From assembly GCA_023458915.1 (NCBI GenBank), contig JAEWWM010000021.1, positions 1 to 8,222 of the forward strand: a stretch of 8,222 bases of DNA, given 5' to 3'. Positions 5,175 to 8,222 of this stretch are shown here, one piece after another (the first letter of the stretch is position 1; every line of letters starts with the position of its first letter). The notes under the pieces were generated by a model. That model was given only the letters and a program-made list of their open reading frames with translations, made no database searches and had not been told where the DNA came from. This DNA is from Bacillota bacterium (lineage in GTDB: Bacteria; Bacillota; Clostridia; Oscillospirales; Acutalibacteraceae). Made by a program: the position numbers and the translations under genes.

Positions 5175-6269
5175 CTAATGTATTACTTGAGCGCTACTTC
5201 CCTTTTTATTCTTAATTTTTTTCAAAATAATTAAAAAAATCGGAATAACAACCGAAATAATCAGCAAAAAAATAAATAAAAATTCAGTAATAAATGTTTC
5301 ATGCAAAATGTTTAATTTCCCCGAAAAAAATGGGAATATAGCCATTAAAACACTGAAAATCACGATTGAAATTTTTCGGGCTTTTTCACCGAAAATTTTT
5401 TTTACGCCTTCCCCTGCCAAAAGCAAAAAAAGCGAAAGTTTTAAAAATATTCCAGAAACCCATATGCCAAGATAAAGTGAATCCAGGTGCTGAAAAGATC
5501 CGAATTTACCGATTCCAGCGGCAGTATAAACCGGGAAAAGCTGAGTTGCTGCAAAATCGCCCATCGTCCCAATTATTAAGAAAATAACAAGAGCGAAGAC
5601 GCTATAAACTCCGAAATTCCAGATCAAAATTCCTAATTTGTAATTACCTTTTGCCATTGGTAAAAGTACAGCTAGCGCAGGTATGCATGAGCTTTGCGAA
5701 AGCATATAAACTGCGCCTTCCAAAGCGGACTCAGTGCCGTCGTACATTAAAGGTCTGAAATTTATATTCTCTATGCTTGAAAATAATGATATTCCCAAAA
5801 AAATAACCGAAAATAAAGTTGCCATAAGAATAAAATTCGATGTTCTCGCAAGCGCCTCTAAACCTTTATAAGCGCCGTAGCACGCCGAAGACAAAAGTAG
5901 TGCAGACAAAAGCGGCAAAGAAATGGGCGGATTTACTGCGCTTAAAATAAAGTTATTAAAAACAGCTAAAGTATGAAAACTTATAATCAAATAATAAGCA
6001 ATATACAAAAGCATAAAAATCCATCCGAATTTCCCGAGTAATTCACGCAAATTATCAATTAAATTCATCTTTTTATCCATGGAAAAAAGCTTATAAATTG
6101 GGAAAAGCAGCAAAAAAGTTACCAAAAAAGATATTGGAGCGGAGACAAGGTGATCCCAAATATCAGAATCTCCAATAAGAAGCGTACCGTAAGTCATGCT
6201 CACAACCATGCGGCTTATAAAAAGCATCGAAAACATTTGACCCACAGATATAGCAGGTCTTTTTTCCAT
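5175..6269 (-). CDS. gerAB: Germinant receptor permease-like subunit, GerAB/GerKB family
   Basis: This integral membrane protein has 364 residues from the ATG at 6269 and about ten hydrophobic segments spread over the whole length. It ends in a basic cytoplasmic tail (KKIKNKK). It belongs to the spore-germination branch of the amino acid-polyamine-organocation transporter superfamily. Features typical of the branch are the N-terminal ISVGQMF (7-13) and the conserved GLEALAR (136-142). B subunits bind the germinant, often an amino acid or sugar, within the membrane; the ligand cannot be read from the sequence. An in-frame GTG at 6278 would add three residues but is only one base from AAGGAGG, so the ATG is preferred. 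It is the middle gene of the operon, following gerAA after a short gap. Confidence 0.94.
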   Translation of the reverse strand: MEKRPAISVGQMFSMLFISRMVVSMTYGTLLIGDSDIWDHLVSAPISFLVTFLLLFPIYKLFSMDKKMNLIDNLRELLGKFGWIFMLLYIAYYLIISFHTLAVFNNFILSAVNPPISLPLLSALLLSSACYGAYKGLEALARTSNFILMATLFSVIFLGISLFSSIENINFRPLMYDGTESALEGAVYMLSQSSCIPALAVLLPMAKGNYKLGILIWNFGVYSVFALVIFLIIGTMGDFAATQLFPVYTAAGIGKFGSFQHLDSLYLGIWVSGIFLKLSLFLLLAGEGVKKIFGEKARKISIVIFSVLMAIFPFFSGKLNILHETFITEFLFIFLLIISVVIPIFLIILKKIKNKKGSSAQVIH

Positions 6270-6279
6270 AGATTGCACG

Positions 6280-6286
6280 CCTCCTT
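6280..6286 (-). promoter_or_regulatory. Ribosome binding site that decides the gerAB start
   Basis: AAGGAGG (6286-6280) is a near-perfect Shine-Dalgarno site. The ATG at 6269 lies ten bases downstream. The in-frame GTG at 6278 is separated by a single base and is sterically unlikely. The spacing is slightly longer than ideal but workable. Confidence 0.7.
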
Positions 6287-6322
6287 AAAAATTGTGTTAC
6301 TGCCAGTTCGGGTAGGAGAAGC

Positions 6323-7849
6323 CTATTTCTTAACCTCAGAACCTGGTAAATTATGCACCCGAACGCCTTTCTTAACTAAAAAACTCCACCCGCCTCTAAC
6401 AAGAACATCGCGCATCGCAAAAATGTTAAAGGGAGCAATCGGAGAAGTAAATGGCACTCCGTAAGTAGTTTTGGAACATATATTTACTAAAACAGCAGTA
6501 AAAATTATCATTATTCCCCATATTCCAAGGAGTCCACCCGTAATTATAAAAACAAATTTTAAAATAGATACCGGTTCATAAAGGTTTGGTATAACATAAG
6601 ACGAAATAGCGGTAAGAGCCACAACCATAAGAGTAGGCGCGCCGATTAACCCTGAGCTCACTGCAGTCTCTCCGATCACAAGTGCACCTACTATGCTCAC
6701 TGCATGCCCAATTGATCTAGGAATTCTGAGCCCTGCCTCCCTCATAATCTCATAAATTAAATGAATCATTATGGTCTCGAGCATTAAAGAAAATGGAGTT
6801 GTACCAACAGCAAGCGCGATTTTATTAAAAATAGGCCCCGGAAGTATCTCTGGATTAAAAGTGCTTATACCTACATACAGTCCTGGGAGAAGTGTTGATA
6901 TAAAAAACGCCAAATACTTTAACCATCTTGTGAATGTTGCAAAATAAGGGTGCATTGAATAATCATCAAGGTGCTGAAAATATTCAATAAAAAGATACGG
7001 AACTATAAGCGCATTCGGCGTTCCATCAATTAACATTGCAACCCTGCCCTCTGAAATTTTACCACAAACAGTATCAGGCCTTTCTGTCATTCCAACTCCA
7101 CTAAAAAGCGAAAAATCGCCTTGGCTATCTAAATATGGTATGATATACCCCGATTCCATAACCATTTCAAGGTCAATGTTACCAAGCTTTTCTTTTAACT
7201 TACTCAAAACTTCAGGGGAGGCTTTATCTCTGAGGTAACAAAGACAAACAGTAGTTTTGCTTACGCTCCCCACCTCAATTATTTCAAACTTTAATTTTGG
7301 GCTTTTAAGCCTCCTTCGTATTAAGGTTATATTTACCATAACGGGCTCAACAAACCCTTCGCGAGAGCCTCTTTGAATAACTTCCGTAGACGGCTCCGCT
7401 ATTGCTCGAAACGGAAAACCCTGCACCCCTAAAGCAAGCATACGGTCACAGCCATCCATTGCAAAAAGCGCAAAGCCTGACATTATCATTTCAAATGCCT
7501 GGTCAAAGGTCGAAGTTTGCATTTGATCAACAGCCACAACAACATGATCGCGAAGATATTCGTACTTTTCTAAAATTGTTTCACCTTTAATTGAAGCTCG
7601 AGTTATCGGGCCAACAACACTTTGCGTAAGCGTATCTTTATTTACCATACCGGAAATTGTAATAACTGCAGTGCTGACGCCGGAAACATCTATGTGCTTT
7701 ATGCAAAGGTCTATGCTTTCATCAAACTCTCTTTTAAAACATTCTAAATTTTCAGTGAGCGATGCTGAAAAAAATCTACGGGGTTTTGAAGAATTTACTT
7801 TTTTAGGGGAGTTAACATAAACATCAATAAAATGCTTTATAAAGCCCAT
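6323..7849 (-). CDS. gerAA: Germinant receptor A subunit, GerA family spore germination protein
   Basis: This 508-residue protein has the two-part GerA architecture. A large soluble domain (about 1-300) contains the family block EPSTEVIQRGSREGFVE (152-168; many relatives read RGPREGF) and IDGTPNALIVP (274-284). A membrane part with about five segments follows, including LMLETIMIHLIYEIMREAGL (355-374), the GALVIGETAVSSGL block (388-401) and VVALTAISSYVIPNLYEP (409-426). A subunits assemble with B and C in the inner spore membrane, and oligomers of GerAA are proposed to form the ion channel opened by germinant. The length is typical and no frame break is seen. AGGAAG about nine bases before the ATG supports the start. 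It is the first gene of gerAA-gerAB-gerAC, with gerAB following 53 bases later from its ATG. Expression in the forespore (sigma-G) is expected from the family. Confidence 0.96.
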   Translation of the reverse strand: MGFIKHFIDVYVNSPKKVNSSKPRRFFSASLTENLECFKREFDESIDLCIKHIDVSGVSTAVITISGMVNKDTLTQSVVGPITRASIKGETILEKYEYLRDHVVVAVDQMQTSTFDQAFEMIMSGFALFAMDGCDRMLALGVQGFPFRAIAEPSTEVIQRGSREGFVEPVMVNITLIRRRLKSPKLKFEIIEVGSVSKTTVCLCYLRDKASPEVLSKLKEKLGNIDLEMVMESGYIIPYLDSQGDFSLFSGVGMTERPDTVCGKISEGRVAMLIDGTPNALIVPYLFIEYFQHLDDYSMHPYFATFTRWLKYLAFFISTLLPGLYVGISTFNPEILPGPIFNKIALAVGTTPFSLMLETIMIHLIYEIMREAGLRIPRSIGHAVSIVGALVIGETAVSSGLIGAPTLMVVALTAISSYVIPNLYEPVSILKFVFIITGGLLGIWGIMIIFTAVLVNICSKTTYGVPFTSPIAPFNIFAMRDVLVRGGWSFLVKKGVRVHNLPGSEVKK

Positions 7850-7910
7850 TTATTTTCACTTCCTGGTTTAAAAAACAAAAATCTAATCTTTAAATTTACT
7901 TATTTTACTA

Positions 7911-7937
7911 GATTTTGCCAAAACGCATTAATTATAC
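7911..7937 (-). promoter_or_regulatory. Candidate promoter of the ger operon
   Basis: On the minus strand GTATA (7937-7933) fits the -35 consensus GHATR shared by the forespore factors sigma-F and sigma-G. Seventeen bases later comes AAATCTA, a 4-of-6 fit to the specified positions of the sigma-G -10 CATNHTA. GGCAAAAT (7919-7912) in between also resembles a sigma-F -10, but with a short 13-base spacer. The same bases can be read as a sigma-A -10 (TATAAT, 7936-7931) with a poor -35. The assignment is therefore ambiguous. A leader of about 50-60 bases to gerAA would result. Confidence 0.25.
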
Positions 7938-7970
7938 TTGTGCCTCGCTTATTATTAAACTTCTCGTTTG

Positions 7971-7984
7971 AACTAAATTTAGTT
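7971..7984. repeat. 14-bp perfect palindrome upstream of gerAA
   Basis: AACTAAATTTAGTT is identical on both strands. It lies about 120 bases before the gerAA start and just upstream of the candidate promoter, a position suited to a dimeric regulator. In AT-rich DNA a 14-bp palindrome can arise by chance, and no known operator is recognised in it. Confidence 0.4.
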
Positions 7985-8095
7985 GTGAGAAGAGTTTGGG
8001 ATGGGTTTCGCATATATTTCTGTGTTGAGCTTTGAACGAAAAGTAAATTTTAAAAAAATTTTGCACTTCAGTCGATTTGGAGAAAAATCAACGAC

Positions 8096-8130
8096 AAAAA
8101 ATCATCCAGAGTTAATAAATCCGGATGATT
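8096..8130 (-). terminator. Terminator of a minus-strand unit beyond the right edge
   Basis: ATCATCCAGA (8101-8110) pairs with TCCGGATGAT (8120-8129) with one mismatch around a 9-base loop. On the minus strand the stem is directly followed by six T (8101-8096), a typical intrinsic terminator. It separates the ger operon from whatever gene lies to the right, so the ger transcript should start between about 7850 and 8095. Confidence 0.65.
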
Positions 8131-8222
8131 AACTAATTTTATTTACGACAAAACATTATAGGGGGGTTATTCATTTTTTAAAATAAACACATATAACTAG
8201 CTTATCCTATCATTCCACGGTA

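Larger units (their letters stand above)
7850..8222. other. Gene-free control region upstream of the ger operon
   Basis: I see no convincing coding sequence in these 373 bases. On the minus strand, from right to left, the region holds a terminator (8096-8130) for a unit entering from beyond the right edge, the 14-bp palindrome AACTAAATTTAGTT (7971-7984), a promoter-like stretch (7911-7937), and an AT-rich leader with the gerAA ribosome binding site. The last bases of the window contain a minus-strand frame that could end a protein in PWNDRIS with a stop at 8199-8197; this is too short to call a gene. A TATAAT occurs at 8160-8155 (minus) without a good -35 box. Confidence 0.55.

Noticed and set aside
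6150..6464. Plus-strand open frame spanning the gerAA-gerAB junction
   Set aside because: It is antisense to the ends of two well-identified genes and shows no family signature.
7832..8035. Plus-strand open frame of 67 codons at the gerAA 5' end
   Set aside because: It overlaps the gerAA start and ribosome binding site on the other strand, has no Shine-Dalgarno site, and its translation looks like random AT-rich DNA.
1..8222. Search for CRISPR arrays, insertion sequences, tRNA or rRNA genes
   Set aside because: I saw no regularly spaced repeats, transposase-like protein, terminal inverted repeats of an insertion sequence, or cloverleaf/rRNA signature.

Overview
The window looks like chromosome of a low-GC, endospore-forming Firmicute, most likely a member of Clostridia. 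The base composition is AT-rich (roughly one third G+C by eye), Shine-Dalgarno sites are strong, and the gene set is centred on spores. I cannot place the genus from sequence alone.

Layout from left to right. (1) Bases 1-43 hold the first 14 codons of a minus-strand gene that runs off the left edge, with its own promoter and ribosome binding site. (2) A TrhA/hemolysin III-type membrane protein (142-804, minus) ends in a hairpin. (3) A divergent gap of about 260 bases contains a perfect 14-bp stem in front of cwlD. (4) cwlD (spore-cortex N-acetylmuramoyl-L-alanine amidase) and radA (DNA repair and recombination ATPase) lie in tandem on the plus strand. (5) A two-way terminator separates radA from a convergent small gene (3401-3880, minus). 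That gene encodes a peptide with a Nif11-like, double-glycine leader and a cysteine-free core, in other words a secreted or modified-peptide (RiPP-type) precursor. (6) A complete tricistronic germinant-receptor operon, gerAA-gerAB-gerAC, is read on the minus strand from 7849 down to 3989. (7) A 373-base gene-free stretch at the right edge holds the ger control region and the terminator of a minus-strand unit beyond the window.

Two modules share one biological theme. CwlD makes the muramic-delta-lactam mark in cortex peptidoglycan that germination enzymes recognise, and the GerA-type receptor senses germinants and starts germination. RadA and TrhA are housekeeping neighbours. The outlier is the leader-peptide gene. 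It is G+C-richer than its surroundings, has a near-consensus housekeeping promoter of its own, and has no maturation or export gene in view. I regard it as the item most likely to be new, although the window gives no proof that it is processed or active.
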